Positions 53,302 through 61,471 of a DNA stretch of 64,000 nt are shown here, in pieces. Position 1 is the stretch's first letter. Each line of letters opens with the position of its first letter. The position numbers were made by a program, and so were the translations under genes. The notes beneath the pieces are model-generated. The model was not told the DNA's origin and made no database searches. It worked only from the letters and a program-made list of their open reading frames with translations. The DNA lies in assembly GCF_036057275.1 (NCBI RefSeq), contig NZ_CP107945.1, forward strand, positions 1,054,001 to 1,118,000. The letters are read 5' to 3'. This DNA comes from Streptomyces sp. NBC_00390. GTDB taxonomy: Bacteria; Actinomycetota; Actinomycetes; Streptomycetales; Streptomycetaceae.

Positions 53302-55185
53302 TCATACCGCGGCGACCTCACGCTGAGCCCCCACCAATTCCCTCAGTTTCTCGCGCGTCTCCGGGTCCGTGGAGTACACGACCGTTCCGACCATGCCGCG
53401 TGTGAGCAGCACCTTGTAGGTGTTGCGGATCAGGCGGTCCACGTCTGCGTCCGGCGTGGACTTCTTGAACACCGGGTCCTTGGAGGCCGTGCGGTCGGTC
53501 ACCCACTTGTCCCTGCGCCAAACCAGGTCCGGGCCGATGATGACGCCGGACCAGTCGTACTCGAAGCCCTGCGCCGTGTACACGCAGCCGATCTGACCGA
53601 ATCCGGCCGGGTCGGTGGCCCAGAGGGCCGACGGCGGTGCGCCTGAGACGGCACGGTCACCACGGAGGTTCCAGGGGCGGGTCCAGCCACCGATCACCAC
53701 ATCCGCGGGGAGCGGGTCCCCCGGCTTGGGCTCCTTCGACCAAGGCCAGCAGTAGCCGGCGGACATACGGGCGCCGTACCCCTGGGCGCGACGGCCTTCG
53801 AGAAACACCTCCACCTCCTCCGGGCTGTCGGCGATCAGGAGTTGCATACGGTCGTCGGGTTCCCAGCGGACCGGGCCGCCCGGCTCCAGGCCGAGCAGTC
53901 GTACCACCCACCGGAGGTAGGCGTCGCTACCGCCGCAGCGGAATTGGCTGTCCAGCGGGACGACATGGCAGGCGAAGCCCTTCTTCGCGGCGACCGCCTT
54001 GATCTCGGCCACCGTGCCCATCTCGCCTGGCCTCACCACCTGGTGCTCGTCGAGGAGGAAGACCGGAACGCGAGCCACGTCGATCAGTTCTTCTATCTGC
54101 GGCCGGCCGGTACGGTGGGAGGCCGGGGTGTAGCGGTTGGCGGAAGTCTCGCGGATACGGTGGGCTTCGTCGCAGATCAGTACGTCGAGGGTATTCTTTT
54201 CGGCTGTCATGAAGCTGTTGAAGTACTTGAAAAGGTCCTGCACTTCGCGCTTGCGGGCGCCCGCAACCTTGCGCATCGTCTTGGTGAACGACTGGGACCC
54301 GGTGGCGTGCAAGGCTGGGACGCCCTGCCGGTAGAGCTCTCCGAGCAGCGAGAGTGCGATGACGCTCTTGCCGGTGCCGGGTCCTCCCGTGACGATCACG
54401 ACCTCCTTGTGGTCGGACCGCTTCGCCTTGCTGACGGCGTTGAGCACCATGCGGTACGCGACCTGCTGCTCGTCCAGCAGGACAAACTGTTCGCGATCGC
54501 GGACCTCTTCGGCCGCGACGGCCATCAGCTGCTTGGAGGGGACAGGCTTGCCGGCGAGGAGTTCGTCGGCCGCGTCTGCGCCCGGGTGTCTGTCGCTCAG
54601 CTTGGTGCGGAGGTGGTCCAGGAACTGGCCCCGGCGCTCAGCAGTGAAGAGCTGGCCCCGGTCGTCGACTTCGATCTCACGCAGTCCGGTGACACCGAAC
54701 TCAGTGGCGTTGTGGAGGAAGGCGACGCCCGCAACGCGTTCGGGGTGCCCTGCGAGCGCGCCGTTGAAGTTGACGAGGTACTCGCAGTACCGCCGCACCT
54801 GCTCGATGGGGTTGAGGACAGGGCGCGCGTAGGCGTCGATGCGGCATAGGGCTGGGTCGTCCTCGTCAGGGGTGGCCTGGCTCCACTGCTTGAGCTCGAC
54901 CACGACGTACGACGGTTCCCCGGTGACCGGGTGCACGCCCGCCAGCACAACGTCCGCCCGCTTGCTGTTCAGCGGCAGCGCGTACTCGAGCATGACCTCC
55001 ACGTCCCCGAGGCCGGCTTCGTTCAGGGCGTTGACCAGCGTCGGGATGCTGCGCTCCCAGGAGCGGACCTCGGAGGAGCCAGGTCGGTAACCATGCATAT
55101 GGAAGAACTGCTCGGTGAGGTGAAGGAACAGAGAGCTGTCCAGCGCCATCGCCGCGACCGACGTGGCTGAAGCACGCAGCAACAA
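53302..55185 (-). CDS. nuclease-helicase fusion, DUF2075 family (copy 2)
   Basis: This paralogue of about 627 residues matches the previous protein. Its nuclease-like part is VEVMLEYALPL, RADVVLAGV and VVVELKQWS (~93-101). Helicase motifs are VIVTGGPGTGKSVIALSL (~262-279), VLICDEAHRIRE, VFLLDEHQVVRPGEMG, LDSQFRCGGSDAYLRW and GCVYTAQGFEYDWSGVIIGPD. Both look intact. TTG 55185 was chosen because GGGGGA lies 5 bases upstream, in the leader hairpin, matching copy 1; ATG 55149 is a later option with a poor ribosome binding site. The two genes are 255 bases apart on the same strand, each with its own leader, which suggests independent regulation of two versions of one enzyme. Confidence 0.78.
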   Translation of the reverse strand: MLLRASATSVAAMALDSSLFLHLTEQFFHMHGYRPGSSEVRSWERSIPTLVNALNEAGLGDVEVMLEYALPLNSKRADVVLAGVHPVTGEPSYVVVELKQWSQATPDEDDPALCRIDAYARPVLNPIEQVRRYCEYLVNFNGALAGHPERVAGVAFLHNATEFGVTGLREIEVDDRGQLFTAERRGQFLDHLRTKLSDRHPGADAADELLAGKPVPSKQLMAVAAEEVRDREQFVLLDEQQVAYRMVLNAVSKAKRSDHKEVVIVTGGPGTGKSVIALSLLGELYRQGVPALHATGSQSFTKTMRKVAGARKREVQDLFKYFNSFMTAEKNTLDVLICDEAHRIRETSANRYTPASHRTGRPQIEELIDVARVPVFLLDEHQVVRPGEMGTVAEIKAVAAKKGFACHVVPLDSQFRCGGSDAYLRWVVRLLGLEPGGPVRWEPDDRMQLLIADSPEEVEVFLEGRRAQGYGARMSAGYCWPWSKEPKPGDPLPADVVIGGWTRPWNLRGDRAVSGAPPSALWATDPAGFGQIGCVYTAQGFEYDWSGVIIGPDLVWRRDKWVTDRTASKDPVFKKSTPDADVDRLIRNTYKVLLTRGMVGTVVYSTDPETREKLRELVGAQREVAAV

Positions 55186-55191
55186 GGACTT

Positions 55192-55228
55192 CCCCCAGGC
55201 AGCACGAAGTGACTCGTGCGGGTGGGGG
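55192..55228 (-). promoter_or_regulatory. leader hairpin sequestering the ribosome binding site, copy 2
   Basis: CCCCCA at 55197-55192 reversed on the plus strand pairs with TGGGGG at 55223-55228, and GCACGA (55202-55207) pairs with TCGTGC (55214-55219). As in copy 1, the arm nearest the gene is its GGGGG ribosome binding site. Compared with copy 1 the upper stem carries small changes, but the outer six base pairs are kept. Confidence 0.6.
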
Positions 55229-55243
55229 CATGTCCTTCGAGAC

Positions 55244-55299
55244 TCCACCAAGGTGGAGCGGAAGCCCGTCGGGCCGCGATGACGATGTGATCAAGAATA
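55244..55299 (-). promoter_or_regulatory. conserved 5' leader segment, extra hairpin and candidate -10, copy 2
   Basis: The conserved 20 bases lie at 55260-55279. Between them and the ribosome-binding-site hairpin is an insertion absent from copy 1 that forms its own perfect stem, CTCCACC with GGTGGAG at 55244-55259. TATTCT at 55299-55294 (minus strand) is a candidate -10, 15 bases upstream of the conserved block. Confidence 0.4.
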
Positions 55300-55433
55300 C
55301 CTGTGCGAGACGTGAGCAACAGAGGCTTGCATCGGGTAGCAGACGCTGCCCACCCACTGCGGCGCGTACACCCCTTGTCGACACCGCGCGTGTCACGAAC
55401 CGCCGTGGGCTTGACCATTGATTTTGGACACGG

Positions 55434-55702
55434 TTTATGCGGCTGGGCCAGGGTTGCGGCGGGAGACGAGGTCGATCACGGTGGTCAGGTGGAGGAACTT
55501 CCCGCTGGTCAGCGGGAGATACGTGATATTGCCCGACGTACTTGGTGCTCACTGCCTCAGCGGTGAAGTCGCGGCCGCTCAGGTCCGGGGCCTTCGCCGC
55601 GGCCCGGTCCGGGTCGTGGTGCGGTGCTTGCACCGCAGCCGCATACCGGCGAGCCCGATGGCCCGCATCAGGCAGGCGACGCATTTGTGGTTGGAGATCG
55701 TT
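55434..55702 (-). pseudogene. IS3-family transposase (OrfB) remnant
   Basis: On the minus strand the three frames together give pieces of an IS3-type integrase: NHKCVACLMRAIGLAGMRLR, then RAAAKAPDLSGRDFTAEAVSTKYVG, then NITYLPLTSGKFLHLTTVIDLVSRR, ending at a stop at 55436-55434. Reading frame changes between pieces, so at least two frameshifts separate them, and both ends of the gene are missing. No terminal inverted repeats were found. It marks past transposition at the border of the damaged NACHT-FGE locus. Confidence 0.75.
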
Positions 55703-55770
55703 CAACAGGGGTGCGGCCCGTGTTCTCACTCGGGATTTCGGCACGGTCCCAGGGTCGGCGGCTGAGGCGC

Positions 55771-57048
55771 TCAGAGCTTCCCACCACCCCGCAGGGACGA
55801 CAGCACGAGCCGTCCGTACCGGGTCGTGAGTGCAGCTCCCGTGGCAAGAACGGACAGGCCGAGTGCCAGGAACAGATGCGAGGGCGCCTCGTCACCGAGC
55901 ACCTGGAGTACGCCGATCGCTGTTCCGAGCGGCAGGCCCAGGGTGGTCAGGATGCCGAGGGCGCCGCTGATCTGCAGGCTCTCGCGTGTCTGGACGAGTC
56001 GGCTGTAGTCGGCGGCTTCCGCGAGAATCTCGCCGAAGCGGGCAGGCAGGCGGTGCTGGTCCTGGAAGGCGAGCAGCAGTTCGTTCGCAGGGCCGTGGGC
56101 AGTCAGATGCTGGCGCCAATAGGTGCTGCGGAACACGGCGATGTTCCGCTCCAGGGCTGCCACGCGGCGCGCGAGGCGTGGCGAGTCGAAGACGTCGGAG
56201 AGTTCGTCCGTCAACTCGTCGATGTGATCCCTCTGCAGCGAACCGAGCAGCAGTGCGTCGAGGTAGACCGTGCGCGAGTGCAGTGCGCCGAACTCGAAGA
56301 AGTCGTCCGGACCCGCGTCGGACCGGTGGCCGAGGAAAGCTGCTCCCTGACGCAGTACGAGTGCACTCCAGTCGGCCGAGATGCGGCCGGCACCGGCGAG
56401 TTGCTCGGCGGCTGTCTCGGGGGCCAGGGGGAAGTCGTCCGGGTTCGAGCGGGAGGCCAGCTGCCACAGCCAGCGGTCGGCTCCGGCGGGCAGCTCTCCT
56501 TCGGGTCCGAGGCGGTGCACCGGCGTATGTTCGGGGCCGGGTGTCATGAAGGCGACTGTGTATGGGCGGGCAATCGCGAACGGTCCGTCCCCGTGCCGTA
56601 CTTCGGCGATGCCCGCGAGAAGCTCGGACGGGACCAAGGGGCCTGAGAGCGGGGCGGTCACAGGGGCCGGTCCCCTTGTCGCTATGGCACGCAGCACGGG
56701 CAGCAGGGGCCGGTCCACGCTCAGGTGCAGTACGGCCAGGGCATGATCAGGGTTCCGGGCCGTGGCCGTGCGCAGGAGCTCCATGCCGAGCAGCCGCAGC
56801 CCGTCGTGCTCGACCGCCAGCGGCTGATGCCATCGCCGGGGCCGACCGGGCGCCCCGTACAGGACGCGGGCGGAGGCGGGGGCGAAGTACGTCGACCGTG
56901 TCACGGCGTCGGTGCGGCGGCTCCCCAGCTCGAACGGGAAGGGGCCTTCCTCCCAGTCCGGTGTGTGCCGCAGCCGGACGGGCAGGACGACGGTCAGTTC
57001 CTGGCGGGCGCCGGTGACAGTGTCGAGCGCCTGCGTGGAAGCTGTCAT
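55771..57048 (-). CDS. hypothetical membrane protein, CorA-like C-terminus
   Basis: In this 425-residue protein the first ~250 residues form a soluble domain. A long helical stretch follows (HIDELTDELSDVFDSPRLARRVAALERNIAVFRSTYW, then QDQHRLPARFGEILAEAADYSRLVQTRESLQI), leading into two closely spaced membrane helices (LGILTTLGLPLGTAIGVLQVLG and LFLALGLSVLATGAALTT). This shape recalls CorA-type channels, which recur as effectors in NACHT-linked conflict systems; the similarity is structural impression, not proof. ATG overlaps the stop of the upstream gene by four bases. It appears intact although its operon partner is broken. Confidence 0.6.
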   Translation of the reverse strand: MTASTQALDTVTGARQELTVVLPVRLRHTPDWEEGPFPFELGSRRTDAVTRSTYFAPASARVLYGAPGRPRRWHQPLAVEHDGLRLLGMELLRTATARNPDHALAVLHLSVDRPLLPVLRAIATRGPAPVTAPLSGPLVPSELLAGIAEVRHGDGPFAIARPYTVAFMTPGPEHTPVHRLGPEGELPAGADRWLWQLASRSNPDDFPLAPETAAEQLAGAGRISADWSALVLRQGAAFLGHRSDAGPDDFFEFGALHSRTVYLDALLLGSLQRDHIDELTDELSDVFDSPRLARRVAALERNIAVFRSTYWRQHLTAHGPANELLLAFQDQHRLPARFGEILAEAADYSRLVQTRESLQISGALGILTTLGLPLGTAIGVLQVLGDEAPSHLFLALGLSVLATGAALTTRYGRLVLSSLRGGGKL

Positions 57049-57308
57049 GCGTAGTACTCCGAGGGGTCGGGCTGGTCGAGTCGGATCACGAACTCCGCCC
57101 TGCCGTAGCCTTCGGCGGAGATGTGGAAGCGGACCCGCTCCCCCGTGCGAATCGTACGGAATCCCTCGGTCACGATCTGCCGGTAGTCGAAGCTGTAGTA
57201 ACGCTGGTCCTCGTCGTCCTGGACGGTGTACGAACCGACGCTGCCGTTGAGGCCTCCGCCACTCGCCCGCCGGTCGACGATCGTGCCGTGGCGCGGCCCG
57301 GCGCTCAT
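57045..57308 (-). CDS. cold-shock-like OB-fold protein
   Basis: This 87-residue protein has GTIVDRRASGGGLNGSVGSYTVQD followed by YYSFDYRQIVTEGFRTIRTGERVRFHISAEGYGRAEFVIRL. It matches the layout of cold-shock domain proteins (G-x-I ... aromatic strand ... GxxVxF ... AxxV) though lacking the classic RNP sequence KGFGFI. It probably binds nucleic acid. It overlaps the genes on both sides by four bases (ATGA at 57305-57308 and 57045-57048), so the operon is tightly coupled with the FGE domain protein before it and the membrane protein after it. Confidence 0.65.
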   Translation of the reverse strand: MSAGPRHGTIVDRRASGGGLNGSVGSYTVQDDEDQRYYSFDYRQIVTEGFRTIRTGERVRFHISAEGYGRAEFVIRLDQPDPSEYYA

Positions 57309-58000
57309 CGTTCCGCCTTCTGTGTGCTCGGGGGTTCGGTGACGTCCTCGACGCAGCGGAAGCCGACCGCGTTACTGCCTCCGCGTTTGCGGTAGAGGCC
57401 CTTGCTGCCGGTCTGCACGGCCCGCATGGGGTTGTCGTAGCTGCCGCCGCAGATCACCCCTTCGCCTGCGTCACCGAGGCTGGTGGACGTCCATTCCCAG
57501 CAGTTGCCGACCATGTCGGCGACGCCGAACGGCGAGCTGTTACCAGCCCGTTGGTCGGCGGGTGTGACCCCGGCGCGGCGTACCGCGTCCTGGGCGAAGT
57601 CGCGGTACCAGGCCTGGTAGGTGACGACCGGGCGGCCGACCCAGAAGTCCGCGCAGTTGACGCGTGCGGCGTCGGGTTCGTCGCCCCAGGGGAAGAGGCG
57701 GCCGTCGCCGCCGCGTGCGGCGGCCTCCCATTCGAGGGACGTCGGCAGACGCTTGCCTTCGAAGGCGGCGAAGGCGTAGGCACTCCACCAGCTGACGCAG
57801 ACGGCCGGGTGGGACTCGTAGCGCGGGTTCTCGTAGTAGTCGGGGACGCGCAGGCGGTCCGTCCAAGGATGGTGCGTGACGTTGGCCGGCTGTTCGGGGT
57901 GGTCCCAGGCGGACCTGCCGTCGCTGTTCAGCGCTTCGAGGAAGCGGCGGTAGCGTCCGACGGTGACGGCGTTCCGGTCGAAGCGCACCGGTCGGTCCAC
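57305..58000 (-). CDS. FGE/SUMF1-like domain (C-terminal part of a frameshifted NACHT-FGE protein)
   Basis: This 231-residue open frame carries an FGE-sulfatase (SUMF1/EgtB-type) domain: FDRNAVTVGRYRRFLEA, HPAVCVSWWSAYAFAAFEGKRLPTSLEWE, WGDEPDAARVN, VADMVGNCWEWTSTS and GSNAVGFRC. Normal proteins of this kind begin the domain with a strand such as LPAGTYLVGP, and exactly that is found in the neighbouring frame just upstream (58025-58065). So the domain was once joined to the NACHT fragment, and a frameshift near 58005-58030 splits them. GTG 58000 could still start this half. Conserved FGE catalytic cysteine pairs are not evident; many conflict-system FGE domains bind peptides or glycans instead. 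Confidence 0.75.
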   Translation of the reverse strand: MDRPVRFDRNAVTVGRYRRFLEALNSDGRSAWDHPEQPANVTHHPWTDRLRVPDYYENPRYESHPAVCVSWWSAYAFAAFEGKRLPTSLEWEAAARGGDGRLFPWGDEPDAARVNCADFWVGRPVVTYQAWYRDFAQDAVRRAGVTPADQRAGNSSPFGVADMVGNCWEWTSTSLGDAGEGVICGGSYDNPMRAVQTGSKGLYRKRGGSNAVGFRCVEDVTEPPSTQKAER

Positions 58001-58995
58001 GCGGCGGAGCAGCGCCGCTCCGCTGGGCCGACGAGATACGTCCCCGCGGGCAGTACGCAGTCCTCACCGGCGGGTGCGGCAGGCGACCCGGCAAGGAAGG
58101 CCCGGACCTGCTCGGTGAGGAACGCGCTGCCCGGAATCTCGGCGGCCGCATCCCGGTGCGCGGGTTCCGCAAGATAGCGGGCGGCCAGGAGTTCCTGGTA
58201 GGCGGTGTGGACGAAGGCGACGTGTTCGGGCCCGGCCGGGCGCAGCAGCGGGGCGAGTACGCAAGCGTCGAACTCCAGGCGGCCGTCCGTGAACGCCGAT
58301 GCTCCGAGCAGTCGGTGCAGGTCGAGGAGCGAGAAGACCGTCCGGTCCGCGAGGAAGGCCCGGCCGAACGCCTCAGGCAGGAGCTGCCCGAGATCAGGTC
58401 GGCCCGCGTCGGCAAGGATGCGGTTGATGTGGGTGCCCAGGATGTCGGCGAGCGGCCGGCCACCGGGCAGGTCGAGTGCCGCGGTGAGGTGCTTCTCCAG
58501 TGGTGTGGCGTCGGGTTCGGCGAGACGCACGACATGGAAGTGCGGAACGAGCGCCGGGTCGACCCCATTGGCGTACAGCTGCTCGACCAGCTGCTCGGAG
58601 CGGCCCGCGCCACTGTCCAGCAGTTGGCGGACCTGCGGCGAGTCGGCCAGGAACGACACCCGTGAGCTCATGACCACCGCGGACTCGGCGGACAGGACGG
58701 CCGCGAGATCCGCGAAGAGCCGCAGGAAGCCGGCGGGGCTCGGTTCCTGGACTCCCTCGTCGACGGCATCGAGGACGCAGAGCGCGGTGCCGGAGCGGAT
58801 CAGGTAGAGAAAGAGGTCGTAGGCACGGGGGCGGTCCTCGGCCGCCATCGACGGGGCGAGGAGACGGCCCGCGTACTCCGCGAAGGGTTCGTCCTTCGGT
58901 TTGAGGCCGAGGTCGAAGTAGAAGCGGAAGCGGCGGGTCTCGGAGTCGACAGCGAGGGAGCGCAGCAGGGTGCTCTTGCCGCTGCCGGGGCGGCG
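57928..58995 (-). pseudogene. NACHT ATPase fragment, truncated at the P-loop and frameshifted into FGE
   Basis: In the minus-strand frame entering at 58995 the sequence reads RPGSGKSTLLRSLAVD (Walker A at ~58986-58960), RFRFYFDLGLKPKDEPFAEY, then GTALCVLDAVDEG (Walker B) and SAVVMSSRVSFLAD, a NACHT NTPase, continuing to a helical region and FVHTAYQELLAARYL, as in STAND proteins. The N-terminal effector that should precede the P-loop is missing: the sequence just before it is the methyltransferase gene in a different frame. At the other end the frame runs past LPAGTYLVGP into nonsense while FGE continues in the next frame. Two lesions make this a pseudogene unless one is a sequence error. Confidence 0.7.
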
Positions 58996-59336
58996 AGCTG
59001 CTCGTACGGGAGGGCACAGCGCTGCTCGGCGATGTCCTCGGCAGAGGCGACGACGGGCGTCAGGCCGTCCGGTGGCGGTGTGCCGAGCCGGCGCAGCATC
59101 GCGGAGGACGGGTCAACGCACAGGATCGGGTGGCGGGGTTGCAGCACGTTGAGGACCTCGCGGGCGAACAGGCCCGTGCCGGAGCCGATGTCGGCGATCC
59201 GGTCGGCCGGGGTGAGGCGCAGCGCCTCGGCGATACGGGCGGACATCCACGGGATGTAGTCGGGCCCGTAGACCCAGTGCTCGTCGTACTCGGCGGCAAG
59301 CTCCTCGTAGTGGCCCCGCACATCGCGCCGCTCCAC
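58995..59336 (-). pseudogene. N-terminal third of a SAM-dependent methyltransferase
   Basis: GTG 59336, with GAGGGGG upstream, opens a frame reading HYEELAAEYDEHWVYGPDYI, then ADIGSGTGLFAREVL (motif I), ILCVDPSSAML (motif II) and SAEDIAEQRCALPYEQL, a class I methyltransferase as far as the strand after motif II (residue ~114). At 58995 the similarity stops and the DNA continues with the NACHT P-loop in another frame. This looks like a deletion that fused two genes. The open frame goes on to 58800 but the rest is not methyltransferase. Intact relatives are about 250 residues. Confidence 0.65.
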
Positions 59337-59564
59337 GATCCCCCTCGTGCGTCACTGCTTCTGCTGTACCGACCAGCGACAGGCTATCGCGGGGTGCCGA
59401 TTCGGCAACAGCGCGTAATGCGCCGCCAAGGTGACCTTGCTCGGAACGCGAGCCACTGCAGGATGCGTTCGGACAATTGACTGCGGCGCACCGCAGTGCT
59501 CCCCCGGCCCCACCGGCATCTGTGGCGGCTTGTAGCCCGATCCATTGGCCAGCGCCCGGAGGAC

Positions 59565-61442
59565 TCAGCCGCCGTTCGCGGCCCACGCTGCCAGTTCGGC
59601 GCGTGTCGACTGAAGCGCGTCCGGTGAGGGGGCCGTCGTGCCGTTGGTTATCAGCGCGAAGTGGAGGTTACTCGAGGCGGACGAAGTGAGGAGCAGGCGG
59701 CGGCTGCCTGTGCCGCCCGGCTCGGGGGCCACCGCAATCGGCTTGCCCGCTTCGTACGGCGGAAGTCCGTGCAGCGCCCCCAGATCCGAGACGACCGTCG
59801 TCCGCTCCGGCGCGAAGGATGCCGGCAGGTGCAGTTCCGTCGGGGACGCCGAGCCGTCCGAGCGCCACAGCAGCAGCCCGTACTGACCCGAACCCACCAG
59901 CTCGCGGACGTGCGGCAGCGAGGCCGGGACCGGGTTCCACGTCAGGGTGGTCGAGCCGTCGCGGGAGCGGTCCTCGTATGTGAAGGCCAGCACGCGGCCC
60001 GCGGTGGCGCTCGGGTAGAGGCGGTCCAGGAGGCGTGCGTCCTGGCGGAGGACCGGGGCGCCCGTGTCGTCGAGGCGGACCGCGGACAGATCCTCGTCGT
60101 TCCAGGCATCGCCTGCCGTCAGGACCTTGTCCGGGTTGCCGTTCATGAGTTCGTGGTGGCGGCCGTTGTAGATGTCCCACTGCCATTGGGTGCTGGACAG
60201 GACGGCTCCCGAGTCCTGGGGGCGTGACCACCAACTCGCGCCGGGCTGACGGGAGTCGATGGCCTGGTACATGGCCTTCAGGACCGTGGGCGCCTTGTCG
60301 GAGACCGTGCCGGTGAGGGGGTGGCCGAACTCGCTGACGATCGCCGCCGTCCCGGCGCCCGCCGCGCGGTCGCGGACCGTACCGAAGTCACCGGCGTACT
60401 GGCCGTCCTTCGCCTTGCCCCACATGAAGATGCCGGAGATGGCTTTCTGGTCGTAGAAGTGGGTGTTGAAAACATAGCGCGGGCCGAGGGCCGATCCGGC
60501 GTCGAGGAGGCCGCCTTCCTGTTTCTGGAAGTCGAGGTTGGCGTTCCAGAAGAGGTTCGGCTCGACGAAGGCGGGCTTGTCGTGCCACCCTGCCGCGTCC
60601 ATCCGGGCGCGGAACTTCTCGTAGAACGGCCAGAGCAGGTCCCGTTCCCAGGCGCGGCTGCTCTGGCCGGAGTCGTATGTCCCCGCGTGCGGTTCGTTGT
60701 ACGGGTCGAAGCCGACGACCCCCGCGAACTCTGCGGGCGTGAGGTGCTCGGCGAGATACGACATCGTGGTCTGGGCCGTGGTCAAAAAGGCGTCCTGGAT
60801 GCCGCCCCTGTTGTGCCAGAAGTCGTATGTCGCCCGCGTCACGGCCTGGTTCTGGGTGATGTTCTGGCCCCAGAAAAGGCAGATCCCGCACGACTCTCGC
60901 GGGTAACCGCCCGCCTCGACGACCCACTTGGGCGCTCCGTCGCCCGTGTACCAGCTGCCCCCGTGGAAGAGGTGTCGGGAGAAGAGGTCCTGGTGGAAGT
61001 CGGGGTACACGCGGATGCCCGCCCGGAGGAAGGCACGCATCTGCGCCGTGACGGCGGCGAGGTAGGCGTGGTCGATCTGACCGCGTGCGGGTTCGGCATG
61101 GGCCCAGGAGAGAAGGAAGCGAGCGGCGTTTCCGCCGCCGAGGGTGCGCAGCGCGGCCGCGGACTTCTCGGCGTCGGCGACGGATGCGAAGGGGAGGCCG
61201 CCGTTCTCCTCGAGCTTGGTCTCGCCGGAGACGTTGTAGCCGCGCAGGACGACTTCGCGGCCGAGACCGTCGACGAAGCGGCCGTCCTCGACGGTGAACG
61301 AGGCCGCGGCCCGGTCGTCGAACCAGAGCCGGCCGGGCGGCGGTTCAGCGGCGGACGACGAGACTCCGGCCGCCGCGGACACAGCCAGCGACGCGGTCAC
61401 GAGGATGAGGACACCGAGCAGTCGCACGGGCAGCTTTGCCAT
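59565..61442 (-). CDS. secreted GH5-family glycosidase, endoglycoceramidase-like
   Basis: This protein of about 625 residues has a signal peptide at 1-35 (PVRLLGVLILVTASLAVSAAAG). The TIM-barrel starts LRGYNVSGETK. Acid/base glutamate is in GFDPYNEPHAG (~250) and the nucleophile in AAIVSEFGHPL (~370), as in GH5 enzymes; the layout with the YPDFHQDLFSR segment fits endoglycoceramidase-type members that cut between glycan and ceramide. A C-terminal beta-domain of about 170 residues follows. Two cysteines (ESCGIC) may form a disulphide. Natural substrate is unproven. ATG 61442 has GAGG 5 bases upstream; the longer frame to 61478 lacks one. Confidence 0.85.
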   Translation of the reverse strand: MAKLPVRLLGVLILVTASLAVSAAAGVSSSAAEPPPGRLWFDDRAAASFTVEDGRFVDGLGREVVLRGYNVSGETKLEENGGLPFASVADAEKSAAALRTLGGGNAARFLLSWAHAEPARGQIDHAYLAAVTAQMRAFLRAGIRVYPDFHQDLFSRHLFHGGSWYTGDGAPKWVVEAGGYPRESCGICLFWGQNITQNQAVTRATYDFWHNRGGIQDAFLTTAQTTMSYLAEHLTPAEFAGVVGFDPYNEPHAGTYDSGQSSRAWERDLLWPFYEKFRARMDAAGWHDKPAFVEPNLFWNANLDFQKQEGGLLDAGSALGPRYVFNTHFYDQKAISGIFMWGKAKDGQYAGDFGTVRDRAAGAGTAAIVSEFGHPLTGTVSDKAPTVLKAMYQAIDSRQPGASWWSRPQDSGAVLSSTQWQWDIYNGRHHELMNGNPDKVLTAGDAWNDEDLSAVRLDDTGAPVLRQDARLLDRLYPSATAGRVLAFTYEDRSRDGSTTLTWNPVPASLPHVRELVGSGQYGLLLWRSDGSASPTELHLPASFAPERTTVVSDLGALHGLPPYEAGKPIAVAPEPGGTGSRRLLLTSSASSNLHFALITNGTTAPSPDALQSTRAELAAWAANGG

Positions 61443-61460
61443 GCGCCTCACGTTTACTGA

Positions 61461-61471
61461 CTGACCGTCAG
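61461..61471. promoter_or_regulatory. TetR-type operator candidate upstream of GH5
   Basis: CTGACCGTCAG is a palindrome (5+1+5) beginning 19 bases before the glycosidase ATG, with an extra CTGA directly in front. Many TetR-family repressors bind similar CTGAC-centred palindromes. No tetR gene is in the window, so the repressor would act from elsewhere. Confidence 0.35.

Noticed and set aside
53102..55279. Identical 20-base blocks as attL/attR or target-site duplications
   Set aside because: Both copies sit at the same position in the leaders of two paralogous genes together with matching hairpins, which fits gene duplication with leader better than site-specific integration.
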